In this document: positions 34,352 to 44,853 of the stretch, piece after piece
Position numbering within the stretch: the stretch's first letter is position 1
Layout: each line of letters begins with the position of its first letter
Assembly (NCBI RefSeq): GCF_011397635.1
Contig: NC_064770.1
Span: 28,971,603-29,035,602, forward strand
Length of the DNA: 64,000 nucleotides
Direction: 5' to 3'
DNA from: Epinephelus fuscoguttatus
Taxonomy: Eukaryota > Chordata > Actinopteri > Perciformes > Serranidae
Position numbers and translations under genes: made by a program
Notes under the pieces: model-generated
What the model was told of the DNA's origin: nothing
The model's input: the letters and a program-made list of their open reading frames with translations, nothing else
Database searches by the model: none

Positions 34352-35632
34352 TTAAATCTCTGATTCTCTACGGGATGACTTTTGATCTCGTCCAGGAGTG
34401 GCCTGCTCATTCCCTAGCTCTGATAAACACTGTCTTTCTTCCTCTTCCTCCACATCGCCCTCGTCCTCCTCATCCCTGCTGATGAAGGCAAGCTCATTCT
34501 CATAGCAGAAAGAGTTGGCACCAGATGTTGGGAATTTTCTCTCCTCCATGTCCTTGGCACTGCATCTGGGGGTGGAGGGTACCTCAAATGTTTTGTGAAA
34601 GTAGGCGTAATCTATCCTGTACTGGCTCCTCTCCTCAAAGATGACGGGCTCAAAGCGGTGACCCCACAGGATCTCTGAGGGCAGGTAAGAGCTGCGTGCC
34701 TGTGTCGTCATGGCTGTGGCCTCCACCAACCCTTCAAGTATAATTACTATCTCAAAATCAGATGTTTCGAGATCTTGCTTACTGATGCCAAACAGTGGAC
34801 TGTCTTCATCAATCTCATGTATGACAGTGAGGGGTGCAACCAGAAACAGGCGGTCTGTACCTTTGTCATAGCCGACGTTCATGTCAATCTGATCCAAGGG
34901 GATGTATTCGCCTTCCTCTGTGTAACGGGGCTTGACGAGTTGGGCTCGCACATGAGCTTCCACAATGTGGCTCTTCCTTAGATTAGCAACCCTAAACATG
35001 AGGCACAGTTTCCCATCACGTAAAGCAATAACTGCATTGTGGCTGAACAGTAGAGTCTCTGCACGCTTTTTGGGCCTTGCCATCTTAGCCATGATGGCAC
35101 CAATCATGAAGGCATCGATAATGCAGCCCATGATGGACTGAAAGACCACCATGAAGACAGCAGCCGGACATTCCTCTGTCACACAACGAGCACCATAGCC
35201 AATGGTTGTCTGGGTCTCAATGGAGAAAAGGAAAGCTGCCACGAAGGTGTTAACCTGTGTGACGCAAGGAACAAAGCTGTCGTCCCCTTCAGGATGGTCC
35301 ATGTCACCGTGTAGGAGGCCAATGACGTAGAACGCCAGACCAAATGTTAGCCAGGATGCCACAAACACCAGGCTGAATAGCAGGAACATGTATCGCCAGC
35401 GGATGTCCACACATGTTGTAAAAATGTCAGATATGTACCGCTGTGACTTCTCATCCATGTTTGAGAAATTGATGTTGCATTGGCCAGCCTTGCTGACAAA
35501 CCGGCTGTGGTATTTGCGTCTCGTGTGAATCTTGCCATTGCCGAAGCTGCCCACAGCAGGCATGGTATTTAGTCTCAGGCCTTCTTCTTCACAGGACACG
35601 AAACTGTGGTGGTGGGCCCTTCCCACACTCAT
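34352..35632 (-). CDS. kcnj12-like: Inward-rectifier potassium channel, Kir2 subfamily (Kir2.2-like)
   Basis: Plasma-membrane K+ channel that sets resting potential. One uninterrupted coding exon, 426 residues, as usual for Kir2 genes. Seen: N-terminal FVSCEEEG and [19 protein letters not shown]1 (about 81-106); pore helix and filter TTIGYG (142-147); M2 with Asp173 (CIIDAF), the polyamine-block position; the PIP2-binding RPKKR (186-190); FCYENELAF; an acidic tail; and the PDZ ligand RRESEI. Many blocks ([44 protein letters not shown]) fit KCNJ12 better than KCNJ2 or KCNJ14. The neighbours aspdh/hspbp1/tmem86b, however, suggest the kcnj14 lineage. LCLMFRVAN differs from LCLMWRVGN of its relatives. 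A strong acceptor at about 35779 (tccttcctttacag) implies an upstream noncoding exon, not located. Confidence 0.95.
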   Translation of the reverse strand: MSVGRAHHHSFVSCEEEGLRLNTMPAVGSFGNGKIHTRRKYHSRFVSKAGQCNINFSNMDEKSQRYISDIFTTCVDIRWRYMFLLFSLVFVASWLTFGLAFYVIGLLHGDMDHPEGDDSFVPCVTQVNTFVAAFLFSIETQTTIGYGARCVTEECPAAVFMVVFQSIMGCIIDAFMIGAIMAKMARPKKRAETLLFSHNAVIALRDGKLCLMFRVANLRKSHIVEAHVRAQLVKPRYTEEGEYIPLDQIDMNVGYDKGTDRLFLVAPLTVIHEIDEDSPLFGISKQDLETSDFEIVIILEGLVEATAMTTQARSSYLPSEILWGHRFEPVIFEERSQYRIDYAYFHKTFEVPSTPRCSAKDMEERKFPTSGANSFCYENELAFISRDEEDEGDVEEEEERQCLSELGNEQATPGRDQKSSRRESEI

Positions 35633-35779
35633 GCCTCAGTGGGGCAGAGCCACGTGAGCCACTTTACACGATCAGCCCGGCTCATACAAAACTGACCAGG
35701 CTCACAGGAAGTGTGTGGCTCCTTCCAGAACAGACGCAGTGTCAGCTGGAATTGAGAAGTGAGGCACAAAAATAGTTTC

Positions 35780-36052
35780 CTGTAAAGGAAGGACAGGCAA
35801 AATATTAGCATACAGTATTATCTATTATCTGCATACAATGGAATTTTGTAAGGTGAATGGATGTCATCTGAAAAGTGGAATATGAATCACTTTACCTATG
35901 TTTAAACAGAAAATTTAGATAACCACACAGTCATGTTTTGCAATACTAATTTGACAACATGTTGCTGATTCTGGCCTCAGAAGACTGCACACTGTGTACA
36001 CTGGACAAAGCCAGTGAACATGATGTACATTTCCACTTAAATTCACAGTAAG
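35780..36052. other. Upstream intron of the Kir2 gene (minus strand)
   Basis: Sequence 5' of the splice acceptor at about 35779 on the minus strand. No coding frame seen; the noncoding first exon of the channel gene should lie somewhere to the right. Confidence 0.4.
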
Positions 36053-36529
36053 CAGTGGTGCTCCCAAAGGGGGCCAGAGGGGGCCTTGGCCTCCTTGATA
36101 AAATTGCTCCTCCCTGTAGTGGTCCTCCTTCGCAAAAATGATTAGAGGCTGGCCTTATAATATTTAAGTGACTGTGGTGCACTCATTTTTAAACTCTCTG
36201 TTTTTCCCAGTAAGGGGCTGTGAGGTAAAGAGCCTATTCCAGCTGACATTGGGTGAGAGGTGGGGAACACCCTGGACAGAGGGATTATCACAGGGCTAAC
36301 ATATAGAGACAGACAACCATGTCCTGAAATAAATTGTAAAATAAGAAACCAAAATATATAAGTAGCAGTTCCTTAGCTCTCTTATTGGCATAGTTTTCAA
36401 CTAGTAGCCTATAAACTTCAACTGCATACGTAATTAACATCCTGAAATTCAGTGATGGTTTTTAGTTTTGATGTACCACCCCAAGATTTTCAGTGGCCTC
36501 ATCTGGCCATATTTCTGGGGGCACCACTG
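36053..36529. mobile_element. hAT-like element containing an L2-type fragment
   Basis: Left end CAGTGGTGCTCCCAAAGGGG, right end ...tttctgggggcaccactg, complementary over the first dozen bases. Flanking octamers acagtaag (36045-36052) and cctgtaag (36530-36537) agree at six of eight positions, as for an ageing hAT duplication. Inside, 36195-36325 is a fragment of the L2-like repeat seen at 26757 and 30505, so that fragment inserted later or was captured. Confidence 0.7.
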
Positions 36530-36537
36530 CCTGTAAG

Positions 36538-37900
36538 TAGTTTCAGTGTGAAATAAAACTTTTTTTCTGCACAGTTTAGGAATACTTCATATTCTCTATC
36601 TCTTTGCTTCAGCACACCACTGACTATAATTTGTCTGATAAGTATGACTTGTTTAGGCCAGACTTCTACTTCCCTACTCAAAAATATATAGACCTCTCTG
36701 AGGAGTCACTCACTGTCAACTCAAATAGTTTTAGAAGATGGTTTCTAATAATAGCTGCTGTTTTACAAAGCTTTCCCAGCTAATGCTTGTTGTATTTTCA
36801 TGTAATATTTTTCTGCTGTTGATTCTGTAACAGCTCTTTTGATTGTTTTTCTTCTCAATTTAGTCAAAATGTAGTTGATGAATGTAATTGGCAGTAATCT
36901 GTGTTTTGAAGATGTTCAGATGTCAATTAATTTATGTGGCACAATTTAGGGCAAATATGAAAATGATACAGTTTTACATAGATTTTCAAACACAACTACA
37001 TTTAATTTGTAATATATCCCTCCAGACATTTGATTTTCTGTCCTACCTCTCTTTCCCCAATTGCTCTTTCGGAAATACTCTGGTGTATACAATACATGTT
37101 TCTCTGATCAACAAGGTACAGAAATAGCCAGCTAATCCAATGCCCTGCCATTTTATATGACGTATCTTCTGTTTCCTCCAGCTGGCACAACTATTAGAGT
37201 CACTGGAGTACTGTGATGAGGCTGTGTGAGTCCCCTGTGAGGCTAAACTGGAAAATAATATGGGCTGAAAAACACGGGGCAGAAAATTGGGTATCATAGA
37301 AGAGATAGCCTCAGATACTAATGCTTTGAAGATAGGAATCGATGGAATCACTTCAGGTACATTAATGGAAAAGATATTTTTAAAAAAGGGGAACTTTATC
37401 TTGACCAGTCTCCAACTGCAGCCTTCAGCACATCTAGCTTGTGCTTGATTTGTCATCCTAGAAATAAATTTGTTACATCTTCTATATGATTTACAGCAAA
37501 TTGTGTGACACTTAGTTGTCATTTTCATTTATTTGTTTTAAGCCTGTAGTGCAAGTACCAGTATCATACAGTAAACTTAATCAAAAATCTGAACATCCTG
37601 TTTCACATAGAAACACATAATACCAACGAAGAGGACAGCTGTCAGCAACAGGTTTATACTCTTTCTGCTTGAATATTTTGGAGTCAAACTTTCTATAAAG
37701 TTTTAGCCTACTCAACTTTGTGATAAACAAAAGTTTACAGTCTAATGGCTCTGTGCAGCTGTACTTACAGTAGACTCACATTGCAAAGATATTAAGATAA
37801 TAAGACGACAGCTAGGAGATCTCAGAATGAGGCTGTGCATTTTGATGAGTGCATACACCTGTATGTATATAGAAACCTTTGTTTTTCACAAGGCTTTTGT
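36538..37900. other. Unassigned intergenic or intronic sequence
   Basis: AT-rich. A 161-codon minus-strand frame (37043-37528) has no recognisable motif and weak codon structure; it is not called. Confidence 0.4.
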
Positions 37901-37904
37901 AATA

Positions 37905-38030
37905 TGCTCCAAATGTCTAGCAGGTATAATGTTTATGTTCACCACCTTAGCTAAGTTAGCTAGCATGCTAACATGATGATGGTGCTACATGAAAAGTTAT
38001 GTGTACAACACTCATACTCACCTCAAAAGC
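37905..38030. repeat. Fragment of a common fish dispersed repeat
   Basis: 'ttagctagcatgctaacatgatgatggtgctacatgaaaagt' is a piece of the same family as 42060-42455, with the alternating 'tagcatgctaac' block that normally precedes it. Confidence 0.45.
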
Positions 38031-38058
38031 ATTGTAGTCACTCAACCTGTTGAGTCAT

Positions 38059-38787
38059 TTAAAGAAATACTTTATCCACAAAATGACCATTTGTATATCA
38101 ATCACTCACCCTGTGTTACACTGAATTCATGTTGCCTTTCTCATATGCCTCCATGGTGAACAAAGATTGAAGAAGATGAACTGCAGTACAAAGGGACAGC
38201 GTTTGATAACAGCAAAGCTTTATCAAAACATCCATTTGCAAACTCTTACAACTCATGCAGTATATTCCAAGTCTCATGTATCCAGTTGTGTTCAATACTT
38301 CCCAAACACATGCTATATCTCTAAATCCTTACTATTTCAACACATTATTAAATTGTCTCATCCACAAACAAAAGTGCACCTGGGCAAGCATGTGCGTTTG
38401 AACTCTGCTTAATGGCATACATAAGCAGAGATCAAACGCACATCCTCGCCCAGGAGTGCCGCTTGCATGCATGTCTGTTTTAAATAGTAACGTTTTCACA
38501 AAATGCATGTGTTTGAGAAGTACTGAGAATATGACTGGTAAAATAAGACTTGGATTATATTGAACGAGTTGTATATGAGTTTGTTAATGGATGTTTTGAT
38601 ATAGTTTTGCTGTTGTTAAACGCAGTCCCCCTTTGCTATAATTCATCAACAATATTCACCATTTGTGGATTCTATGTTCCCCATGGAGACATTTGAGAAA
38701 AGCAGAGTTTTCCTTACAAATTCAATGTGACACAGGGTGAGTAATTGATATACAAATGGTCATTTTGTGGGTGACGTATTCCTTTAA
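38059..38787. mobile_element. Foldback MITE, about 730 bp
   Basis: Begins ttaaagaaatactttatccacaaaatgaccatttgtatatcaat. It ends with the complement, gatatacaaatggtcattttgtgggtgacgtattcctttaa. Homology between the halves continues inward: acaaagattgaag/aatattcacc, catccatttgcaaact/agtttgttaatggatg, and ctctgcttaatg...agcagag around the centre at about 38405-38430. TTTAA borders fit a TTAA-type target. The frame at 38167-38412 is a by-product. Confidence 0.8.
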
Positions 38788-39081
38788 GTTCAACTTTATT
38801 GCCACATGTATAAGTTCAGTGCAATGCTTGTGCTTACTCGTTCTTTTGTGTACAAATAACACACCAAGAAACAAGTTGACAGCAGCTTGTAGCACCATAG
38901 TGCGACGCCATCTTGAATATTTTGGTACTTTTGGTACCCAAACTTAAGATTTCAACCTCAGGCCAAGCACTGGGTGCTTAAAGGAAAGCGAGGAATCACC
39001 AAAATCATTAGGATCCATCCCAAAGGATTCATCCTTAAGGTTGATACAAAACTTACACAACAATCTATCCAATAGTTGACA
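38788..39081. repeat. Degraded dispersed repeat
   Basis: 38990-39080 (ggaatcaccaaaatcattaggatccatcc...aacaatctatccaatagttga) is a diverged relative of 42060-42455. The rest is unclassified. Confidence 0.4.
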
Positions 39082-39125
39082 CATGACATATCTGTACATC
39101 TGGACAAATGTACAGATATGTCATG
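39082..39125. repeat. Perfect 18-bp inverted repeat, 8-base loop
   Basis: CATGACATATCTGTACAT (39082-39099), loop ctggacaa, ATGTACAGATATGTCATG (39108-39125). No mismatches. It sits at the end of a decayed dispersed repeat and could be a recent templated fold-back duplication. Confidence 0.9.
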
Positions 39126-41545
39126 ATATGTATAAAATTTCATATACCTGCATTAGCACCAAAGCCACGCTGCAGTTAATTTATCTCCTGAGTCTCCAGC
39201 TCTGAATGATATTCATGTCACTTGCTTTACTGATGTTCAGCTGCTCTCATTCTTTGTATGATCATTTTATTGTCAGAGGTTTAATCCACTGATGGAACTT
39301 CACTCATTTCAAGTCATAAAACAAGACCCTGTCACACCATCACACTTCAGACTCGAGGGAAACAGAGAAAAGCACTTCAACTACGCATCAGCACAAGGTG
39401 ACATGTTGGTCAGCAACTGGCTGTGACATGTTAAGTCTTGCCTTTTAGATAATTATCATGGTTGATTTTGATTACATTGCCCTTTAAGATATCTGAGAAC
39501 AAGACTGGTGGGTAAACTCAGGTCAAAAAACACGGTAGAGATCCTAACATGATTAGTTTTGTTTCTTCAATAGACGACATGCAGTCAAACATCAAATAAC
39601 ACACCTCAGCATTTTAAGAATGTGTAGTTATAAAGCAACTGGGATTTCAGCTGTAATAAAACTTCCAAATGGGGTCACACAGGCTGCTGTGCAGGTGTCC
39701 CCACCATGAATAATCTAATCTATTGCTCCATAAAGATGCATACAAAAACCCTGTACATAAAACAGAACAGGTATGAAACATGATGAATTTTATATAAACT
39801 TTCTGTACAGATTCAAGTTGCGGTGTGTTTCAAACCCTCAATTGTAAGAGTTTTGTGTGCAGACTCCAGGATGACAATTAATAACAACAAATTTGACATT
39901 TTATGCATGTTTCAGTATGGGTATGTGTGTTTTTACACAGTTGTTTACAATTCTCAGTGCTCTACAGTAGTTGCTAGGAAGCAAGGGATATTAATATCTA
40001 GTATTCTGTACGACTGCTTCGCAGCTCTCACAGGAGCCACACTCTGCCTGCTGGGCTGTGATCTAAACACCGGAGCAGAGATGAGTGTATTCCTCTGCTG
40101 ACGTTTGTCACAATAGAGACTGAAAATATATTTACATTTAACAATGAGAGACACTCTAGAGGTATATAATTAGAAAGGTGTTTCCTACAGTATTATATTT
40201 ATAGTTTCTCTGTCTAAAATCATAAGCAGCTTACCTTGTGTACAAATGTTCCCAATAAATGTGGATTCCCAACTTTCTGTTTCTTCAATATCTCTCAGTC
40301 TTTATCCAAACTGCTGCATGTTTCTCCTCAGGCTTCCTTCAACTCTTCTCTTCTGTTATGGGTAGAACCACTCTATCCTCCTGAGGCAGAAAAGTAAGCC
40401 GCCACAGAGTACCATCATGCCTGTGCCTCCTAGTTTTAATGTGTCTCTTTCTCCACTCAAAAAGCAGAGCATTACAATCACTCCTACTGTCCTGTCCTCC
40501 AACGCTACTGCACGAATGATATTCAGTTGATCAGAAACAGGAAAGAAATTAGAAAATGACTAGTAAAGCACTGAAGGTATAATTTTGACCCTCAAAATAG
40601 CACAACAAGTTGATCACAGCTATTCCAGATGAAATGTCTGCATGGCTCACACGGCCTGTAGGGTCCAATCCAATCAAAAATCAATCCCTCACAGCTTATT
40701 TTAGAGTCATGGGTAGTCGACAGTCTCACACTTTCTTGGTATATCTGCTATCTGATCTTGTTCTGCTGCAGATCCCACTCTGTATCCCACATCCAGTGAA
40801 CTATTGCTCACTGCTCAGCTCTCGTCCTCCCCCTCCCTTTCACAGTGTCACTGTAGATACTTGGCATTTGGAGGCTACGTGCTCTTCCCCTACCAAGTGT
40901 TGCATCGGTGCTGGTCAGCAATGCTCAGAGTTTATAGAACCAACTGGTTTATTCAGGACTCGTGTGTGCTAGAGAGACCATCAATGACCAGAACATAAAC
41001 ATGTTGTATAACTGATTGCTCTGTTTTTAATTTGGTTTAATCATTTTCCTGCGATGTATATCTTGTTTTGTGACAGTATTGCTTTACAGATTGGGCAACA
41101 CCAGTGCTATGTATAGTGATATTCCTTTATAGCTTCTAACTTCTTTCAGAAAAGCAAGAAGAAGAAAACACTTCTGGCACATTGTATGTATTGTTGCTTC
41201 AGAGGTTAAATCTGCCCATTACGTGGGCATCTATGGAAATAAAGAAGTAAATCATATTTGTAATTCATTACCATACTCTTTAATGTTGTCTCTATTTTCT
41301 AACTAAAACCAAACAGACCACAGAGTGGGTGGTGTGGTCTCCATTTTGACTCATTCAGAAAGCAAAGCAGCTCCTGTTGAACACGCTGGACTTTGAAAAG
41401 CCCATGTAGGCAGTCCCTTGCTGAACATCACTCACTGGACTCATCCGTGTGCTCATGCCTGGATGGAGGAAATCAGTGAATAACTTGTGTATCACAGGGT
41501 TAAAAAGCAGCTGTTCCCTTGATTATAGTTGAAAACAAGACTATG
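39126..41545. other. Unassigned intergenic sequence
   Basis: 2.4 kb upstream of the Kir2 gene on its strand; its noncoding first exon and promoter may lie here or further right. A 120-codon plus frame at 40610-40972 shows no domain, so I do not call a gene. Confidence 0.4.
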
Positions 41546-42014
41546 AGGGGCGAATTCACAAAGAATGGATTGCATCTGCCGATAGCACCATGGCGCATGA
41601 GTATCTGCCCCTTCTCAAGCGTCAATTCATAAAAGACACCGCGCTTATGATGTTACAGCACACAAATGCCTGTAAGGTTTTAAAGCTGAGTGCAATTTAG
41701 CCTTACCAACAAAGTGCAGAGGCAATCCTCAAAACTTCAAGCAGAAATAATTTGAATGTGACAGGAAGAAACCATATGTTGGACTTAATATCCCAGTCTG
41801 TCAGTGTGCTGTAGTAACCACCAATGTATGCATGCTACCTGATTTAAATTAATGCAAATAGCACAGGAGCACCGAGACGCTATTTGCTTGGCAGTGCAAT
41901 TAGAAGTGCATTTCACCCTTTGCAGGTGCTTTGAGAATTATAAGTTCTTTTTGTCTTCTTAGTGCAGGCTTAGTGGCTGCAAAAGCTGTGCAATTCTTTT
42001 GTGAATTCACCCCT
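41546..42014. mobile_element. Non-autonomous TIR element
   Basis: Left end AGGGGCGAATTCACAAAGAA and right end ttcttttgtgaattcacccct are inverted copies (about 20 of 22). 469 bp, no coding frame. Target duplications are eroded; the AGGGG terminus suggests hAT, without proof. Confidence 0.65.
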
Positions 42015-42059
42015 GAGTCTATAGCCACACTGACAGCTGTGTGAGACTATACTGAGGCA

Positions 42060-42455
42060 CAGTTGAAAAGCCAGGATCACTGAAGTCATTAGCATACATT
42101 ATCTAGGAACTATAATGTCTGCACCAAAATTTGTGCCAATCCATCCAGTAGATGTTGAGAATTTCACACAAAGTGAAAATGTTGACCTGCTGATGGTGCT
42201 AGAGGAAAAGTCAGGGGATCACCAAAGTAATGTGGGTTCATCTTCTGGACACCATGAATGTGTGTACCAAATTTCATTGCAATCCATCTTCTTAAAGACA
42301 TCCAAAAATAAAAATGTCAACCTTATGGTGGCAGTTAAGGAAAAGTGAAAGGATCACTAAAGTCAGTGGAGTTCATCCTCTATGGATCGTGAATGTCTGT
42401 ACAACATAGCATCTTATAGCTGTTCAGATATTTCAGTCCGGACCAAAGACGTGGA
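42060..42455. repeat. Common percomorph dispersed repeat with internal duplication
   Basis: The motif 'gatggtgctagaggaaaagtcaggggatcaccaaagta' followed by 'catgaatgtgtgtaccaaatttcattgcaatccat' appears once fully and again in shortened form (about 42320-42450). It is familiar from many spiny-rayed fish genomes. Superfamily unknown to me. Confidence 0.55.
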
Positions 42456-44149
42456 CTAACCAATAATGCCATTCCTAGAGCCACAGCACTACATGGATTA
42501 AAATGTGACCCTGACCAAAACCATAGGATAGACATGCTTACATTGTCTCTTAATACTTGTATGCAACCACAGTTTGTTTCCAAACACCACGGATCAAAAT
42601 ATATTTGCTATGTGCAAGCTACAACACGTCATGCTAGTTTTTAACAACCCACTGCCACATTGGCAAGAAGTTGTAATTATTTTACAGGATAGAGAAAGGA
42701 TCAACAGTACCAGTACTCGCCTGACCCTGGTGAAAGGTGCATGTGACACTGCAATATTACAGCCCCCAAGGAAGCTAAGCTGTGGTAGTCTGAGTATCAG
42801 TTTTCTCATACTAATGTGAAATGATATTTGACCTTTGACAGTGATAGTGCTGTTGGATCTGTGTTCACTAAAGCAGTTATCACACTACAGATTTTTGATG
42901 AAATGATTCATCTTTTTTATACAGCACATTTAAAAACCTTAAAATACAAGGTGCTTTGGGTGTGTGTTTCAGTGTGTGGGTGAGCTATAGCTTTACGTCC
43001 ACACTATGTTACTGTAACTGTACCCTTACTATGATACCAGGCCTGTAAATGGGTCATGGGTTCAGTTATGTGATGGCAGACCAGATGGGGATGTGAAGTG
43101 TGCTATAGGGACAGAGAGAGCCCGGCCGATACCTCGTACCCAGCGAGTTATTTAAAGGCCACTTCACTGCGGCAGGACAAAGTGGGCCAGGCTCGACCAC
43201 ACTCAGGACACAAGCTGCAGTTTGATCACCTTTCAGATAATCAGCACACATTCTCCTGATTTACATCGAGTGATATGTCACAGTGTGGTTGTCCCCATGT
43301 GGTACAGGAGACACAGGATGTTTACTTGAAGCTCAGTCAGACATGAGCATAACTGCTTCTGGCAGGACACTCGGGATTGGGAGCATGGCAGGTACTCTAA
43401 TTATACAACTGTGTAACCGTCTGTTTGGTTCAGTCCCACCAGCACTCCTGCTGCTCGTGCTACCTTGCTGCAGTTACTGCTCATTGTTGTCTGTAGCTTC
43501 AGTAACTATAGCAGTAAGACATGGCCTGCAATTGCTTATCAGAATGAAATTACTCACACAGTTAACCCATTTATCTGCACTACAACTACGACTAGTACTA
43601 CTACAAATACTACATTTACATTTTGAAGATTGATCCTAGTGTCAACAGGATCAATACCAAAAAAGGGAATGCTTTTTTTTTTTACGTTGTACCTGTTGAT
43701 ATTTCAGGAAGAAAACTGTGCAAACAGCGTTCTGTTGTCGTGAATACATCTAGTGCATGTACAGTACTCTTTGCTCCTCCAATGCTCTTGCGTTGTCTGC
43801 ATTCTAACAACATATGCATCGTACACGGGCAGCACACTGCAGCGTGCACCATAACTAGTTTAATCTGACACAAAATAGCAGTGATGACTTAGTGAAAGAG
43901 TGTCAGATAGTAGTGTCAGTATTGATACTGTAGTGTAAAAGTTTGTGCTCAATGAATCAAGTAACAAGGTTAAGATACCTAAGCTGATTGGGGAATAGAG
44001 AAGAGCCACATAATCATGTATAAGGCGTTATAAAAGCTTTGGACCTATATTAGATGTCGTCAAGGTACTCATAACACCAGACTATGTAATGTTGTATGCA
44101 CTTACTGAAAGAATACACCATGTCTTGTTTAATGATGAAACACACACTC
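42456..44149. other. Unassigned intergenic sequence
   Basis: No supported gene. 43060-43400 is less AT-rich and not obviously repetitive, so it is a candidate for regulatory or noncoding-exon sequence of the Kir2 gene. That is only a guess from composition. Confidence 0.35.
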
Positions 44150-44590
44150 AACTGTTGTAACTCACACTCACATATTGTACTCTTAAGGTTTTATCTTGCA
44201 CGAAACTAGGAGCACTGTGGACTGTGTAGAAAGTCCCCAGAATTCACATATTTTTTAAAAAAATAGAGTGAAAATGGAACCAGACCTAAGGGTAGGAGAT
44301 TTGGGAAAGTCCAGGCTGTATTACACCATTAAAAATGGGCCCAATCAGAATTGGACACAAAGAAAAGTTCTCCACCAATAGAATTGGTCCTGAGTGGGAA
44401 GGATTAGCAAAAGAGGTGGAGACTCATTTGAATCTCCACCAGCATATAAGCTAGGGCTCTGAAAGCAGATTTTTAGTCACGCTCCGGGGTTTGACTCACG
44501 AAGTTGTATGTGTTAAAGCCTGTTGACACATTAAACTTGATTGCATCGGACTTTGCCTGTTTCCAGTGATTCTTTAAGTGTTTGCAGCTG
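44150..44590 (+). mobile_element. Possible solo LTR of an endogenous retrovirus-like element (fossil)
   Basis: It shows the order expected of an LTR: a CCAAT-type box (ccaatagaattgg), a TATA-like catataag near 44443, a short leader, an attaaa polyadenylation-like signal near 44530, and a T/G-rich end. No internal coding region lies beside it, so if correct it is a solo remnant. Borders are approximate and the family is not assigned. Confidence 0.4.
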
Positions 44591-44693
44591 AGCCTAAGAT
44601 ACCAAATCGACATTTAAAGACAACAGACAAGACAAGAGGTTCAAGGTCGGGAGCCTACAGGCCCACTTCCAGGCACCGATCTTTGACACTTCA

Positions 44694-44730
44694 ATACCAA
44701 TAGTGTCAGACCCCCTGACACTATTGGTAT
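44694..44730. repeat. 16-bp perfect inverted repeat
   Basis: ATACCAATAGTGTCAG (44694-44709) and CTGACACTATTGGTAT (44715-44730), 5-base loop. It lies in unclassified sequence just left of the second Tc1 element. Confidence 0.9.
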
Positions 44731-44853
44731 CAATGTCAACAATGCTGGCCCTGTATTGCTTGGTACTGAATTTAAACCAAATTTTGTGGCATCACCCACC
44801 TCTACTTTTGGCATCTGACAAGACATATGCCCTCTTCAAAGACATTATATGTA

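Noticed and set aside
37043-37528. 161-codon minus frame
   Set aside because: No recognisable family, composition like surrounding noncoding DNA, no splice partners.
40610-40972. 120-codon plus frame near the Kir2 upstream region
   Set aside because: No domain or conserved motif, and antisense to the expected direction of the Kir2 5' exons.
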